64,000 nucleotides of DNA from Ursus arctos (GCF_023065955.2 NW_026622786.1:41712938-41776937); one strand, 5' to 3'. Shown: positions 11,701-24,590, numbered from the stretch's first letter. The notes: generated from the letters alone by a model not told the origin. Translations and numbers: made by a program.

Positions 11701-12600
11701 AATTTTGTTAAACCATGACTGCCTTCCCACAGCTGTCCCAGAAACTGTTTTATAATTACTTGTCTTACCATCAGATGATGACTTCTCAAAGAAGTGTAGA
11801 ACAATCTCCTTTCATTCAATAATTTCACAAGTACTGCTTGAAAACTACAATATGCCAGGCAGTATATTAGGTAATAGGGATACAGTGCTGAATAAAATGA
11901 ATATACACGCTACCCACACATCCAGAGAATTTGCCAATCTAAACAAGGTCACCTAAGCAAAAAAGGTGTTTTCAGCAAATAACCAGCCACACAATCTAAG
12001 AGACAGCTCTGTTGTCCAAAGCATCTCTTCCACAATGCTTTTTATAATGAATTCGTAAGACCGCTATTGTCATAACAAACTATCCACCCAAAAGTTAACT
12101 AAAACAGAAGAGGCAAGACTTTCTGTAACTGACCCTGAACTCTAAAGTCAGGCAAAATGGTTGTCAGATGATCTGACAAGCTATATAGATGAATCACTTA
12201 GTTTGACTCAACCTACTGAGTCATTTTTACTGTAACAAGTTATTCTATAATGTCATATTTCTTAGCTTACACCAGGTTTATAATACCACTACACTTCCAA
12301 TTTAAATTATTTAAGGACAAAGCACTGAGTCAAATTCTTCTCAAAAAACTACTCACCTAGACCAATTACTTCAATTTTTTCCAGGCTGTAGATCAGACCA
12401 AGATACCTCTTCTTTAACTCTCTTTTTTCTTCCTCTTTCTGTTCCCTAAATATAAACACATAAACACCACTCCCAAAGTATTATCTAGTTTCCTCTTCTT
12501 TTTCCTTATTTTCAACCTCCTCCACAGCTATAGTTTCAACAACTACTCTTCAGAGATGATTCTTGGTTTGGTATCACTCATCTTATCTTTTATTCCTGAG
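11701..12600. other. mostly unassigned; ancient repeat trace at 11805-11930
   Basis: TATGCCAGGCAGTATATTAGG and GGGATACAGTGCTGAATAAAATG at 11850-11900 resemble a common ancient mammalian repeat whose family I cannot fix. The rest, including a CT-rich part near 12420-12560, shows nothing I can name. Confidence 0.35.
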
Positions 12601-13520
12601 AACAGTTGTGATTGCTGCAGAAGTGGGTTGAGTCAGAAGCTAACCTGATCCTAAACTGCTATCTGCAGCCTGAAGGGAGATAGGAACATAGCATTGGAAG
12701 AGTTTAAGCGAGTGACATGTTTAGTAAGCAGATATAGGGGCTAAGCAGACCACAAGCAGGAATTAGTAAGAACTCATGATCAACTGACAAGACACATGAT
12801 TCAATGAACAAACAAGATGGACTAAGATTGATCAGCACTGGAGGCAGAAACTGAGGTTAGGAATAAATTCCAGTGGGTACAATTTTCCATTTCCCTTTTC
12901 TTTCCCTTCCTTTCCTGACCAGTTCTGTTCTAAAGCCATAAGTGAGGATATAACAATATAGTTAGTCATTTATGCTGAAAGTAAAAGGTAGCCATGGTAA
13001 CCTTGAGCAAGATGTTAAAGCCTAGCCAGGGTGAGGAGGGCATCTACCTAGAGAGGCAGAGTATTTTGGGATATCATTATCTGAACAGATTAAGGAGGGC
13101 AACCATGTGGAGGGCAGACAGGATGAGGAAAGCATGGGATAAAAGATGACCCAGTATGGAAAGTCAAAGCATGAGCAACATGCAGAGAGTGTCCATGTGA
13201 ATGGGATTATGGGAAAGAGCAGCCTGGCATGGATTATTAGCCCATGGAAAGGTAGAAGGGGAGCCTGATAAGTAGTCTCAGAGTCTGAGTGGGCCAAGAC
13301 AGGATCCATGAAGGGAAAATAGTGATAGCTGAAGTGGGAGATTATTTTCATGAATATCTATAAACTAATAAAAATATTAAGTTTAAAGAAAGCCAGCTAT
13401 CTCACTGTCAGAGAAAGGAGATACAAATATGAAAGGGGAAAACTAGAATGAACCATGTGGTATTGGATTGGAATTGGAGATATCTGTGTCAATTCATGAT
13501 TTGCCTCATATAGATATATA
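12601..13520. other. probable ancient repeat, unresolved
   Basis: Purine-rich text with AACTAATAAAAATATTAAG, CTCACTGTCAGAGAAAGGAG and TATTGGATTGGAATTGGAG reads like an old LTR or DNA-transposon relic. The antisense frame at 13022-13351 (109 codons) lies inside it and has no domain. Confidence 0.3.
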
Positions 13521-13534
13521 TCAAAATATGGATA

Positions 13535-13635
13535 TAAATGTGTGTATATATATGTGTGTGTGTGTGTGCATATATGAGGATGTAGTTGTGTGGATGTCTG
13601 AGTGTGTATATGTATGTATACACATATATATCATC
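13535..13635. repeat. TG/TA microsatellite, interrupted
   Basis: Alternating TG and TA dinucleotides, e.g. a GTGTGTGTGTGTGTG core around 13555-13568, with ATATAT flanks. Imperfect. Confidence 0.85.
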
Positions 13636-13771
13636 TAGCTCTGTCCACTGAGAGCCTAGGGGCAACAATACCGTAATGGCAATGAGTGTACCTAATGCCC
13701 TGATCTTGGCTTTTAAGTACTATTCTCCCCTAAAAAGAACATGGGATGTCTTTCTCCTATTGTGTCCTTGC

Positions 13772-15305
13772 TAATTTCTTTCAGCAATGTTTTCTAATTT
13801 TCAGAGTATAAGACTTTCACCTTCTTGGTTAAATTTATTCCTAAACATTTTGTTCTTTTTGATGCTACTGTAAATAGGATTATTTTCCTAATTACCTTTG
13901 CAGATAGTATATTGTTGGTGTATAGAAATGTAATTGGTTTTTATATGTTGATTTTGTATCCTGAAACTTTACTGAATTCATTTATTTGTTCTAACAGGGT
14001 GCGTGTGTGTGTGTGAATACTTTAGGGTTTTTTATATTAAATATCATGTCTAGCCATCAGGGAAATACAAATCAAAACCACAATGAGATACCACCTTACA
14101 CCAGTCAGAATGGCAAAAATTAACAAGACAGGAAACAAGTGTTGACTAGGATGTGGAGAAAGGGGAACCCTCTTACACTTTTGGTGGTAATTCAAGCTGG
14201 TACAGCTACTCTGGAAAACATTATGGAGGTTCCTCAAGATGTTAAAAATTGAGCTAAACTATGACCCAGCAATTGCACTACTAGGTATTTACCCCAAAGA
14301 TACAGACATAGTGAAAAGAAGGGCATGTGCACCCCAATGTTCATAGCAGCAATGTCCACAATAGCCAAACTGTGGAAGGAGCCAAGATGTCCTTCAACAG
14401 ATGAATGGATAAAGAAGATGTGGTTTGTATATACAAAGGGATATTACTCAGCCATCAGAGAAGATGAATACCCACCATTTGCATCAACATGGATGGAACT
14501 GGAGGAGATTATGCTAAGTGAAATAAGTCAAGCAGAGAAAGACAATTATCATATGGTTTCACTCATATGTGGGACATATGGAATAGTGCAGAGGACCACA
14601 GCAGAAGGGAGGGAAAACTGAATGGGAAGAAATCAGAAAGGGAGACAAACCATGAGAGACTCTGGACTCTGGGAAACAAACTGAGGGTTACAGAAGGGAG
14701 CAGGGTGGGAGTACTGGGTAACTGGGTGATGGGTATCAAGGAGGGCACATGTGGTGATGAGCACTAGGTGTTATATGCAACTAATGAATCATTGAACACT
14801 ACATCAAAAACTAATAGTACATATAGTACATGTTGGCTAATTGAACATAATTATAAAAAATTCCAGAAAAAAAAAATTAAAATTAAATAAATAAATAAAT
14901 AAATATTATGTCATCAGTGAACAGAAATCACTTTATTTCTTCCTTTCCAACTAAGATGCATTTTTTTTTTTCTTGCCGAATTGCTCTGGCTAGGACTTCT
15001 AATACTGTGTCAAATGAAAGCAGCAAGAGTGGACAATCTTGCCTTGTTCCTCATCATAGAGGAAAAGTTTTCATTGTTTCACTGTTGCGTATGATGTTAG
15101 CTACAGGCTTTAATATACAAACTTATTATATTGAGGTAAACTTCTATTCCTAATTTGTTGAGTTTTATCATAAAATGGTGCTGAATTTTTTTCAAATGCT
15201 TTTTCTGAATGTATGAGATGATCAAGTGATTTTTACCTTTCATTCTGCTAATGTAGTCTATCACATTTATTAATTCATGTATTAATGTGCCAGGGATATA
15301 GGGAT
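13772..15305 (-). mobile_element. L1 ORF2 fragment, antisense, split by a second L1
   Basis: Reading the minus strand gives the reverse transcriptase region. Landmarks on the plus strand: TTTCTTTCAGCAATGTTTTC, CCTTCTTGGTTAAATTTATTC, TTTGTATCCTGAAACTTTAC, then after the insert GCCGAATTGCTCTGGCTAGG, GGACAATCTTGCCTTGTTCC and GAGATGATCAAGTGATTTTT. Frameshifts and stops abolish coding. The sense L1 piece at 14051-14899 interrupts it. Confidence 0.9.
14038..14912 (+). mobile_element. 5'-truncated L1 inserted in antisense L1
   Basis: The body at 14051-14899 runs from CATCAGGGAAATACAAATC through the ORF2 C-terminus (a frame from 14325 reads [18 protein letters not shown]) to a 3' UTR and an A-rich tail. 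The flanks form a 13-bp target-site duplication TAAATATCATGTC / TAAATATTATGTC (14038-14050, 14900-14912, one mismatch). Removing it rejoins the host L1 exactly. Confidence 0.93.
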
Positions 15306-15784
15306 TCTGGCAAGGTGTTCTGAATCTCCCTACTGGCTTCAATGAGTCTGGTTTTATGTTTGCTTAGAGAATAAGAGTCTTTCAATTAGTTTCTGGGTTT
15401 CTCACAAAAGGAAGATATCCATGAATTTTGGCAAATTATTATGTTCAGAGGGTAAAGGAGTGTCCATTGCTTCTTGTTCCACCACCTTGCTGACATCCCT
15501 GAATTCATTTTTAATGATGAAAAAGAGTAAGTTTTATATTCTTTAGTCATATAGTCATAGCATCTCAAAATTAGCAGATTTTACCATCCTACTCAACCAT
15601 GAATTCTGGGCTTGAGTTCCAGTGGCAGCTCAGAAACTATTTAGAGTTACCAGAATTGCATGCTAATGGAAGGACAAGAATAGGGCAGGGTTAAGTTAGG
15701 ATAAGGTTTACAGTTAGATATTAGCTAAAGAGATAGTCAGAGGCTCATTACTGATATTTTTAGAAATGAAATGCTTGAGAATGC
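15306..15784. other. unassigned
   Basis: Ends the L1 block. The phrase GTTCCACCACCTTGCTGACA near 15477 recalls LTR or LINE 5' regions, but not enough to name a family. The rest is featureless. Confidence 0.35.
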
Positions 15785-15985
15785 TTTTTTTTTTTCAAGA
15801 TTGATTTATTTATTTTAGAGAAAGAGCACATGAGTCAGGGGAGGGGCAGAAGAAGAGAATCTTCAAGCAGACACCCCACTGACCACGTAGCCCGATGTGG
15901 GGCTCGACCCCACGATCCATGAGATCATGACCTCAGCCGAAACTAAGAGTCAGATGCTTAACTGACTGAGCCACCCAGGTGCCCC
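15785..15985 (-). mobile_element. CAN-SINE (SINEC), antisense
   Basis: T-tail, then GATTGATTTATTTATTTTAG, a purine-rich body, GATGTGGGGCTCGACCC and GAGCCACCCAGGTGCCCC. No convincing target-site duplication remains, which together with its divergence suggests an older copy. Confidence 0.92.
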
Positions 15986-16164
15986 TACTTTTAAACTGAA
16001 AAGAAGATGGCATTGGAGAGAGATAGGTTGAAAAGAGAAAGGATATAAGATAAAGCTCAAAATCCTAAAGGAGATAGATGGAGTTAACTGAGGAAAGAGT
16101 AGAACAATTTCCTTCCTAGGCAATAACAACAAAAATAACAACAAAAAAACTAGTCCTGCTAACT

Positions 16165-16395
16165 TGTACACTTACCTTGTGCCAAGCGCCATGCACTCTA
16201 GGTATTTGTATGTGTGTATGTATGTATAAACCTCATTACTCTTTATATCAAGCTTATGTGGTAAATACAGCACACAGAGAAGGAGACTTAAGCACAGAGT
16301 AGGGAATCTGCCTAAAGTCACACACTTACTAGATTGAAGAGCTAAGATGCTATCTGACTCCAGAACCCTTTCTCTTGACCACTTCTATGCTTCCT
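16165..16395 (-). repeat. MIR, antisense
   Basis: TGTGCCAAGCGCCATGCACT, AAGTCACACACTTACTAG and CTGACTCCAGAACCC-like elements lie in reversed MIR order. A TGTATGTATG expansion sits at 16205-16225. Confidence 0.65.
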
Positions 16396-17095
16396 CTAAG
16401 GAAGGGGTGAAAGATGAAGAAAATATATTTAATTTCAGAAGTGAATAGAAGGAATACTGAGGAAATGCTCACTTGATGGTCTTGATGTTCTGAGTAAAGG
16501 TGGAAGCACCATATGCTAAGGCAGGAGAGAAGGATGAGGCTAGAGATTGAGAAAAGGAGTAACAGTTTACAAAATCCATATAAGACTAGAAAAGGGACCC
16601 TGACACAGATTAAGAATAGAATTGCTAAGCATCATCAGAGGCCCGGCAGAGTTTGGAACATTTGCACTGGTAATGACACCATCAGCATGGTTATGCAACT
16701 TTTTTGAGCACTTCTCAGAAACCCAGAGGCAGGAACCAAAAAGACAGATCATTGATCCATAACAGGGGGCCTAGAAAAGGGGTGAATGGACAGTAAATGT
16801 CTTAAGGGAATTGAGGATGATGGTGAGAATAGTTGGAAAAATTGATTATTGGGTCCAGGCCAAACTGGAAGGGAAACAAAGCTAATGAATGTCTGTTGAG
16901 TCAAGTAGTAAGAATGAAAGGCACTTTCTTTTCAGTATGTAGGAACATTTGAAATTTACCTTAACTATTTTATTTTAAATCTTTAATTGTATAAAGAAAT
17001 TTTATCTTTTACTCAAAAGTTACCTTGCATTTTATCCTTTAGCTGAAAAACATATATATATCAGTTACTTAGTAAGTACACTAGGCCAAAAATCA
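16396..17095. other. probable ancient repeat, unresolved
   Basis: The segment 16490-16900 (AGGCAGGAGAGAAGGATGAG through CCTAGAAAAGGGGTGAATGG) has the feel of an old dispersed repeat. I cannot name it, and it has no convincing frame. Confidence 0.3.
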
Positions 17096-17180
17096 AGAGA
17101 CATGGAACTAGCCAGGCTCTGTACTAATGAACTATGTAATCAACTAATTCAGCCACCTTGTGTCTTAGTTTTCTTATCCG
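17096..17180 (+). repeat. MIR fragment
   Basis: GGCTCTGTACTAATGAACTATG and GTGTCTTAGTTTTCTTATCC match the MIR core order over about 85 bp. An A/G-rich simple stretch follows at 17180-17215. Confidence 0.5.
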
Positions 17181-17215
17181 AAAAAAAAAAAAAAGGAAAG
17201 AAAGAAAAGAAAATT

Positions 17216-17909
17216 GAGTTTAATGATCTAATACTCTATGCTTTATTTCTTCCTTTCATTCCATGGTGAAAATAAATTACAGAAATTTCCAAGCTAGTTC
17301 TTTGCTTCACCATAATTGGAAACTGACTTTCCTGAATGTGTGTTAAAATAAAACATCTTTAAACCAAAGGGCTGCATATCTTTCAATGCCAACTTTATAG
17401 TTCCAACAACCAGACTGAAATGATCTGCAAAACACAATAGAAATCATTAGTTGCTCAACACCTCCATCTTCAGGGTCTAGTTAGTCTTCAAACAGAATGA
17501 TGATCCACACAGCAACATGTAAGACAATCACTAGTCTTAAAGTTGACGAAGCCAGGTTTTAATGTTAGTGCCATGCCCAATGAGTCTGTATTTACTTTTC
17601 AATTATTTAATTTCAATTATTTTTGCTTTCTTTCAATTTCCTTGTCAGTCCTTTATGCCATATAGCTCTCATCCAGAACTATAGGCATTTACTAATCAAT
17701 ATTTACTACGTGTTTGTAAATTTAGAATTGTTTTAAGTTTGGAGCTAATTGATTCCTTTAAACTAGTGCTCATTGAGTTCAGAGCTTCCTGGTTTATGCT
17801 GGACTCAGAGAGGGAGAAACACATTCCTGGAAGTAGATTTAAGGGTCCTTCAGCATCCCTCATGGCTATGTTGACAGTGTCTGATGCCTTTGATAAAGCA
17901 CAAGCTCTG
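17216..17909. other. no recognisable feature
   Basis: AT-rich sequence. The minus-strand frame at 17696-17986 (96 codons) runs into a MIR and shows no domain. Confidence 0.45.
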
Positions 17910-18075
17910 GATTGAGGCAGACCTGTCTGCAAACTTTCGTTCAGCTGCTTACTAGTGCTGGTAAGATCTTGGACAACTTTTTTCACATGTCAACACTTCA
18001 GTTTCTTATTCATTAAAATAAAGGAGGATTTTTGTCTCTCCTTAACAACGCAGTTACAAGGATTAAAAATAGGGA
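17910..18075 (+). repeat. MIR
   Basis: AGCTGCTTACTAGTGCTGG, AAGATCTTGGACAACTTTTT, CACTTCAGTTTCTTATTC and AATAAAGGAGGA follow the MIR core with moderate decay. Confidence 0.6.
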
Positions 18076-20050
18076 ACGCCTATTTTAAATGTCTACCAAA
18101 TAGCAGAAAATAAGTATTTGTTCTCACTTTAATCATTTGTGAGGGCAGTAATAGAACAGTATTTCTATGAGCATGAAGATTTACACACAAGGATCCCTTA
18201 AATGGTATGCTGGGAACATAGGCAGTGCTGCCTCTAATGGATTGTCAATGGAAATACTTTCCAACAACACAACGGATTAAAATGTTGGGAAGCAATATAG
18301 ATTTTACAATTAGGAAAAAAAAGCATCTCTCTGAGGAAAAGCTTATAAACTAATTCATTTAGTCAAGAGTTCATGTAGGTTCCTCTATATGCCACATACT
18401 GTATTTAGCATTGAGGATATAAGGCATAGTTCTGCTCTCAAAAAGATTCAAGAAAATCACTATAGTATTCTGATACAAATATGTTTCTAATAGCTGCATT
18501 AGGATTCCCAACCTGGGAATTCATGTTATGTGGACTTTAGGATTCAGACATATTTAGGATTTAGTTGTGTATAGAGTATTAAGAGGACCCAGCAAGAAAT
18601 CTATTTACACTAGAGGTCAAGGAGCCTTCCAGAGAAAACTCACACTGAGTTGTCACCAAACATGGTCCAGAGATTTTTTTTCAGTTTTATTGAGACATAC
18701 ATACTATATATGTTATGACATGTTTCAACAATTTCTCAGGTTGTGTACATGGGAATTTGTAAAACTTTGCTAACATTTTCTAAAGAGCTCTATTCAGAGA
18801 GTCTACATGCTGACGGCTGGTCTTTTTGGAATGTGTGGTTATTCATCATTAACTCATTTCTATCAGCAAGCAATCTAAAGAGATAACAACCAACTAGTGT
18901 TTCATTACAAAATACATTGCTTGATCAAGTAAGGGAAGAAAAACATTCTCCAAAGATGATTAATGTAAATCTAGGACATTCTGCTACATTTCACTTAAAA
19001 CGCTAAAAGTTCCTTTCTCTTCTTGAGACTTGAAGCAGTCCTGTAACGTTAAGGAAGCCAAGGTGAGAAACAATTAGGACTGGCTTCTAGTCTTCCAGTA
19101 TTCAAGAAATTAAGAAACAATTCATCTAAAAGATGTGAGTGATCAGAGGGTGCCATCTGCTCAGCTACCAACAAGCTGGCTTGACTGAATGAATGATACT
19201 TTTCTACTGAAAGCAGACCATACACAATCTCAGGGTGACCTAGAGTAAAGCTGTCAAATCGCCCTCAAAGGGCAGAAGAAGTCAGATGGAAATGCATAGG
19301 AGTGGGTCATGGAGAAGAGGCTGAGACTCTTTTGAACTCATCATTGGAAATGATCTAAAGATGTATTTCTAGGATGCAAGAGGAACAAATAGTAAAGAAT
19401 ACCCCAAATCCCATTTGGGAAGATAGTATTATAGGCTACCCAAAAGAGAAGCAAGAGGAGAGGTTTTTGTCCTGAATCAAAAGGGAAAACATGGTAAAAT
19501 GAAAGTATGACAGATTCAGATGACTTTGAATGCTTATCTTTGAACAGACTTTGTCTTTTATATATGATATATGAAGAGTGAGGAAGAAAGAGGATACCAT
19601 GGATGTTTAAGGAAGCCATAGTGGACTGGCCTGGACTGGCTTGGGGTGGAAAGGAATGATTTAAACCTGCATTCATCATTCTTGCTTGCACTCATAGTCA
19701 AGTCTCAGAGGCTTTTCTGGACATAAACTACACCAAACAGCTATCTCAGCTCACAAACATTTCTGCCTTCGGATTTTAATGCGCATTTCATGTAGTGTGT
19801 ATTTGTTCGGAATTTGCCATACTCACCAAAGTGAATACATCAGAAGGTTGAAGGTCTGGTTAGTGAAAATTGCTTAGGTTCCCTGCCTTTGTCAGGACCA
19901 ATATGAAAGTGTTGTGAGGTCACCACCCACAACAAAGTAGTGAGAACCTGCTCAGGGTTTCCCCTCCTATTTCTGGCTCTAGATCAAAACAGAAGTCATT
20001 ATTCTGTTCACATGAAAGGTATCAACACACAAAGGCTGAATGATCAAAGA
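18076..20050. other. mostly unassigned
   Basis: An ancient-repeat trace lies at 18355-18450 (TATGCCACATACTGTATTTAG). Otherwise there is nothing I can support. The minus-strand frame at 19341-19691 (116 codons) is isolated, with no recognisable domain and no splice or promoter context. Confidence 0.4.
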
Positions 20051-20051
20051 A

Positions 20052-20082
<31 letters not shown>

Positions 20083-20083
20083 A
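20051..20083. repeat. (ACC)n/(AAC)n microsatellite
   Basis: Short run of ACC triplets passing into AAC triplets, about 33 bp. Confidence 0.8.
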
Positions 20084-20820
20084 AGTGAGATTCAGCCCCT
20101 AAGGCACAGTCCATCAGAATTACTTAGGTAACCCTGAGGACATAAAAACTAGCAAATGCTATATTAATCTTCGATATTGTATTTCTGGAGAAATTGCAGA
20201 TTAATTACATCATAAAAGACTCCAAGAATGCAGAGGTAGAGATTTCCTTCATGCCCCATTCAACTCACCTTTTTGGACTCTACAAAGGATAGCTGTATCT
20301 TGCAAAATGACAGTGAATTTTCATAAACTTAAACAGGTGAGGGCTCCAAATACAACTGCTATTCCAGAAATTGTTTCCTTACTGAAGCCACTCAACACGT
20401 CTTCTGGTATTCAGCTATTGATCTGCCAGTATTTTTTTTTTCTGTATACCTGTTTGTAAAGACCATCAAAAGCAATTTTCTTTCAGCTGGCAAAGCCAGC
20501 AAAACACCTTTATAGTTCTATCTTAGAGGAAACAAAATAGGAAAATTGATAAAATAGAGGTTGGGGACAGGAGTAGTAGGTAGGCAGATCTCTCCACATG
20601 GACATGGGGTGTGTAAATGTCTGCACCCCCTTGGCAGAGGAGAGTTCTAATAACATGAGCAAGAAGACCCATTCTGTGGATCTCAGGCAATCTCCTTCTC
20701 CATTGGGCACGTGAAAAAAAAGATGAAGGTTTTGCATGGGCCTTCTTGTTCTGTGCTTATCTGAATTTGTTTTTCTTGACGACTCCTGCCTGAAATATCA
20801 CTACATTATTAACCTTTTCA
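20084..20820. other. no recognisable feature
   Basis: No repeat or gene signature. Minor T run at 20432-20441. Confidence 0.45.
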
Positions 20821-21324
20821 AAAAAACAGCTTTTCATTTTAGAAGGCTTTATTATAATTAATACACAGTTCATTTATTTATGTTTCTTTCTTTATTGTTT
20901 CCTTCTGGTCTCTGTGTTTGCTCTTTTTCCAACTACTTGAATTGAATGCTAATCATGTCTGTTTTAAACCTATCTTGTTTCGTACTGGCTCTATTTAAAG
21001 CTATAAATCTCCATTAAAGTTAGTACTTCTTCAGCTCTGCCCCACAGGTCTTAACATGCAGTATTTTCACTATTATTCGATGCCAAGTATTTCTTAATTT
21101 CCTATATAGTTTCCTTTTTAATCCAAGAATTATTTTATAATAGAATAAACAATAAAATAATCATGTAGTTTTCAAACGTAAGGTGGGGGTTTTGTTTTGT
21201 TTTTGAGCTGTCCTTTTGTAGATAATTTCCAATTTTATTGCAATGAGATTGGAGAACATAGCTGCTATTATTCACTTGAGATTTGTGGAAACTTCCTTTA
21301 TGGTCTAATACAAGATACATTTTT

Positions 21325-21518
21325 TTAAAAGATTTTATTTAATTATTTGTCAGACAGAGAGAGAGAGAGAGTGAGCACAAGCAGGGGGAGTGGCAGGCAG
21401 AGGGAGAAGTAGACTCCCCCCTGAGCAAGGAAACTGATGCAGGATTCTATCCCAGGATCCTGGGATCATGACCTGAGCTAAAGGCAGACACTTAACCCAC
21501 TGAGCCACCCAGGTGTCC
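21325..21518 (-). mobile_element. CAN-SINE (SINEC), antisense
   Basis: T-tail, GATTTTATTTAATTATTTG, (GA)n body, AGGATCCTGGGATCATG and GAGCCACCCAGGTGTCCC. A perfect 14-bp target-site duplication CAAGATACATTTTT flanks it (21311-21324, 21519-21532). Confidence 0.96.
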
Positions 21519-22179
21519 CAAGATACATTTTTATAACAGTTCTTGATTGCTCAAGAATATGTAGTCTCTGCTGATTAAGTGCATAGTCTTCAATATATCT
21601 AATAGAATAAACTTATTAACTGCATTTTAATCTACAAAAATTTTCCTTTCCTTTTGACTACTTAGTTTCTAAGAAGATTGTGTTAAAATATCCACCTCTC
21701 ATCATTGATTTATCTGTTTCTCCTGCCACTTATTTCTTTATACATTCTAACATGGCATTTCAGTACATATGTGTTCATGTACTCTAATTTCCCTTTTACC
21801 TGTACATAAATTATATTATTAGAAATACGGTATTTTGTTGCCTTATATTCTATTTTGTCAGTTATGAAGCTACTTACCCCACCTTTATTCTGACCTATGG
21901 TTGGTTACTCTTTCTTTTCTCAATCCTTCTATCTTTCTCTGTTATTTAAGTGTGTCTGATGAAGATCACATATTCTTGGATCTTGTTTTCTTAATTCAAT
22001 CTGAGATGCTAGATTTTTAATTCATGATCTTAAATCATTTGTTCTTATTTTATATTCATATATATTTCAGCCACCTTATTTCATATTTCTTATTTATTAT
22101 ATTCTCCCTCTTTTCTCCCCTTCTATGATTTCCATTTGGACAGAACTACTTTCCTTCTGTTGGTATAAAAGGTAAACAT

Positions 22180-22285
22180 CTGATGAGCACTGACAAATGT
22201 ATAGAAATGTTGAATCATTATATTGTCAAACTAACGTAACACTGTATGCTAACTATACTTGAGTTTTTAAAAAGGGAAGAAAAAA
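22180..22285 (+). mobile_element. short L1 3' UTR insertion
   Basis: About 106 bp of an L1 3' end: TGATGAGCACTG, AATCATTATATTGTCAAAC and GTATGCTAACTATACTTGAG plus an A-rich tail. A probable target-site duplication GTAAACAT lies at 22172-22179 and 22286-22293. Confidence 0.8.
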
Positions 22286-23330
22286 GTAAACATGATTTTC
22301 GTTCTTATGGTCGTTGCTTTTACTAGAAAAATTATTGATTTCTTGAAGTTATCAACATTGATATCTTTCCCTCCAACAAATGTCCTGGCTCATTGTATTA
22401 TACTTCCTCTTTTTTACTTCTTTGGGACTGGATTTTATTTTTTATATTAAAACTACATGTTATTTTATTACTCTTCGCTCCCAAAGCTCTTCTGATTTGA
22501 AGGTTTTCTCCAAGAGAGATAGGTGGGGGGTTGTGCAACAAGCCCTTGCAGGCTGAGAGTATTTTTTATTATATTCTCATATTTGAATGACAATTTAGCT
22601 GGATGAAAGCAAATTTTATTTCAAAGTTACTTTCCTTCAATGCCTTAAAATTATTTCTTCTTCTTTTTTAAGTATACATATCTAATGTTGGTGTTGAGAA
22701 AAGTGGTGTCAATCTGGTGCATTTTCCTTGGTAGGGAATCTCTTTCTGGAAGCTTTTAGAATTTTCTCTTCACCTTAATGTTCCTATATTCTGATACTAA
22801 ATTTTCAAGTGTGGGTATTCCCTTCTCTATCTTGTTTGGTCCTGTATGAGCCCTTTCACGCTGGGATTTTTTTTTAATCTTTAAACATGAGAAATTAAAC
22901 CATATTGTTTGTTTAAGTATTTATTCTTTTTTTTTCCCCTCCTTTATGAAATCCTATCAACTGGTGCAATCCTATTTGCACTTCTCCTCCAGCCATATTT
23001 CTTGGTCTTTTTTTTTCCTCTTTATTCTATCTTGCTCCTTCTGGATAAGTTCTTCAATCTTATCTTCATTAATTCATTCTTCTGTTATGTCCTTGCTGAT
23101 ACCTATTACAGTGCTCATATACTTTACTTCAATACCACATTCTTCATTCTGAACATTTTCCCCTTATTTCCTATTTATAACTTCTTATGGCTTCATATTA
23201 CTAATAAGTACACTTATCATGCATGCTTTAAATTCTTGGTACATTCTGTTGCAATAACACTGCTTCAGATGATATATGGTGTTCAGTTTATTGTCTTTCG
23301 TGTATAATAGCTCTACTTTTCATGGTTCTA

Positions 23331-24590
23331 GTATCTTTGTTTTGTTTTGTGTGCTTGTGAACAGAAGAGCATTAGCTATTCCATCTGGAATTGTGTCATG
23401 AGAATGGCTTGAAGGCCAGGTGCTAGTTTGTCAGTCCCAGTGAGTTAAGTGAGAAGACAGGAGGATAGAAGGCTCTAGGAACCACAAAACCTCTCCTGAC
23501 CCTCCCCTTTACTGTCATTGCACAGGCAGATCCCCTGATTAGGATTTCACCCTTAATACTTAGAAGTGCCACTGAAAGGAGGAGGTCTTCCTACGTTGTA
23601 ACCTCATCATCCCTGGGCCTTTGGAGGGAAAAGAAATGGAGCAGTGAAGGCCCAAGGGCAGTTGGTCTCTCCATGGTTGCTTTCAGCCACATCCCACCCC
23701 AAAAGAGTGTTTGTGCTACTCTTTTATTATCCCTGGACAGCTGCTGCCAATTTCTGTGGTGAAGGAGTGGACATTGATTGTCCCAAGGAAATAGGGAAGA
23801 GGCAAGAGCATAACTTGCAAACTTCCCTCTATCCTCTCACTGCCTCTGGTAGCCTGCCACCACAGTCACCAGTTCAAATAGCCTTAGCCCCACTCCCTCT
23901 TCATGGCTGATTTCCCCATCTTGACAGGAACCAAAAAACAGGTCTAATTCCTTCTGGAAGCCTTGTGCCTCACACACATGTTATTCTTGATGATCATCCA
24001 AGATACAATTCCCTCTAGTCAGCTTTCCTTTCCCACACTTTCATTCCCATTTCACTTTGGACTTCTTTCCTCTAAACCAACCATAATGTTCCTCTTTCTC
24101 TAAAACTTATTTCTTTGTCTCAGAGAAACTCCTCTCAGAGTAAAAATACCTTTACAACATCCTTGATATCTTCCAACACCTTGCCTACACTGAAACTTGG
24201 ATGCACCACAAGTACACGGCCTCCCCAAAAGCCCATTGAGGGACAAATACCTATTTTTCCATATATACCAGGCATGGATTTGGGGATCAGTCTTTTCCTT
24301 ATTTTCCAATGCTCCTGTCCAGATCTCTGTTCTTTCTCCTTCAAGTAAAAATCCATGCTCCTTTAAGGATCTTGCCTCTCTTATTCCTCATCACTGCTGT
24401 TTACCAGTCTCTATCCAAACCTCCCTGATTGACCAAAGACACTGGCAAACAACTTAGACTACCTACCCTTCTCCTGCCATCATCCTGGGTCGTGGACAGT
24501 CCGTTCATCACACTTTCCTTTTAATACTTTTGTTTCCTCAGTTACAATGCCTTCAACCCATGCCACTTCAGCTACTATTCCAGTATTAAT
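23331..24590. other. unassigned, relatively C-rich
   Basis: 23400-24560 is richer in C and T than its flanks and free of SINEs. Overlapping frames on both strands (23644-23910, 24100-24457) show no domain. It could be an ancient repeat or degraded LINE flank; I cannot decide. Confidence 0.35.

Larger units (their letters stand above)
20821..23330 (-). mobile_element. ancient L1/HAL1-type LINE, antisense
   Basis: T-rich text on the plus strand reads as a reversed old LINE: GAATTGAATGCTAATCATG, TTTAAAGCTATAAATCTCC, CTTAATTTCCTATATAG, CAATTTTATTGCAATGAGATTGG, ATTGATTTATCTGTTTCTCC, TTAGCTGGATGAAAGC and GGGAATCTCTTTCTGG. A SINE (21325-21518) and an L1 3' tail (22180-22285) interrupt it. The plus-strand frame at 22909-23307 (132 hydrophobic residues) is an antisense artefact. 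Confidence 0.7.

Noticed and set aside
11364..11711. 115-codon plus-strand frame
   Set aside because: It lies in a reversed old L1 3' UTR, which is non-coding.
19341..19691. 116-codon minus-strand frame outside obvious repeats
   Set aside because: No recognisable domain, no splice or promoter context, and a length expected by chance in 64 kb.
22909..23307. 132-codon hydrophobic frame suggesting a membrane protein
   Set aside because: It is the T-rich antisense strand of an ancient LINE; F/L/I richness follows from T content.
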